Shown piece by piece: positions 63,601-64,000 of a stretch of 64,000 nucleotides of DNA. The notes beneath the pieces were generated by a model. It had not been told where the DNA came from, ran no database searches, and saw nothing but the letters and a program-made list of their open reading frames with translations. A program made the position numbers and the translations under genes. Within the stretch, counting starts at the first letter, position 1. Each line of letters opens with the position of its first letter. The DNA is from Himantopus leucocephalus. Its lineage: Eukaryota > Chordata > Aves > Charadriiformes > Recurvirostridae. The stretch covers positions 92,926,011 to 92,990,010 of the forward strand of contig RSEF01000002.1 of NCBI GenBank assembly GCA_003993805.1, read 5' to 3'.

Positions 63601-64000
63601 TTATGTTAGTATCAGGGTCTTAAATGCATTGACTAATAATTCAGTTAAAAATATTGACATTATTTGAGTAACCTAATGTCAATGGATCGGAAACCTCTGG
63701 TTGCAAAACACAATCATCTTTAGAAGGCACTAAACAGCTCCAAGAGCTTACTCTAACCAGTGGCTGATCTTGATCTGACCATGCATTAAGCAATACGATC
63801 CATCTCTGTCACACATGCAAAACCACAGTTGTCTGTTTTCCCAAGAACATCAAGCACACAAGAAGCATCCCATGTACAACAACAAGCCCTTGGTAACTTT
63901 GAACCTGGGACTTTAGGGCACAGCTCTAATCTAAAAATTGCTGTTGTAAAAATGGTGTAGATTTTGTTATCCCCAATGATTATGTTCCACCTGCAAGTCA
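60692..64000. other. Non-coding, nothing recognised
   Basis: AT-rich with frames under 85 codons, one G/T tract at 63.0 kb and no recognised repeat family. Confidence 0.6.
63004..63038. repeat. G/T-rich low-complexity tract
   Basis: TTGG repeats followed by GGGG and poly-T; same class as the tracts at 14.7, 19.0 and 19.8 kb. Confidence 0.75.

Noticed and set aside
1..64000. Bacterial-type operons, prophage, CRISPR or defence systems
   Set aside because: Stop-dense AT-rich DNA, no ribosome-binding-site-spaced genes, and a vertebrate CR1 element show this is a eukaryotic non-coding region.

Overview
The window looks like avian (or at least archosaur/sauropsid) nuclear DNA. It is AT-rich, densely stopped in all frames, and contains no recognisable complete protein-coding gene, rRNA, tRNA, operon or CRISPR. 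The lineage call rests mainly on one clear CR1 LINE 3' end at 42575-43091 on the minus strand, with an intact C-terminal ORF2 stretch and the characteristic octamer 3' end. A second, older CR1 tail lies at 41901-42086 on the plus strand. Sparse repeats and frequent (G/T)n or (A/C)n low-complexity tracts also fit a bird gene desert or a very long intron.

Layout: 1-6600 is AT-rich non-coding sequence with a purine-rich start and a G-run cluster at 2010. 6620-6960 holds a possible ancient CR1 tail beside a minus-strand open stretch with coding-like codon use. 7000-19000 is unremarkable apart from homopolymers that carry N bases. 18974-19860 is G/T-rich and contains an excellent G-quadruplex motif. 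22020-22450 is a pyrimidine-rich tract. 28395-28640 is CpG-bearing, with a 14-base palindrome and a small ORF. 30271-30483, 37799-38823 and 44668-44908 are near-identical direct duplications split by single N bases, most simply read as unmerged haplotype or contig ends. 32130-34140 is purine-skewed. 39191-39316 is a weak exon candidate. 41901-43091 holds the two CR1 copies in convergent orientation. 47990-64000 is mostly featureless, with CpG-bearing islands near 52150, 57180 and 59860, one 100-base assembly gap at 58476-58575, and an acceptor-preceded open stretch at 60377-60691.

No new biological system can be supported. The best leads are the minus-strand coding-like island near 6.8 kb, the two splice-flanked open stretches, the CpG-retaining islands as possible enhancers, and the G-quadruplex. 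The most secure unusual observation is technical: about 0.8 kb of this window is probably falsely duplicated at single-N joins.
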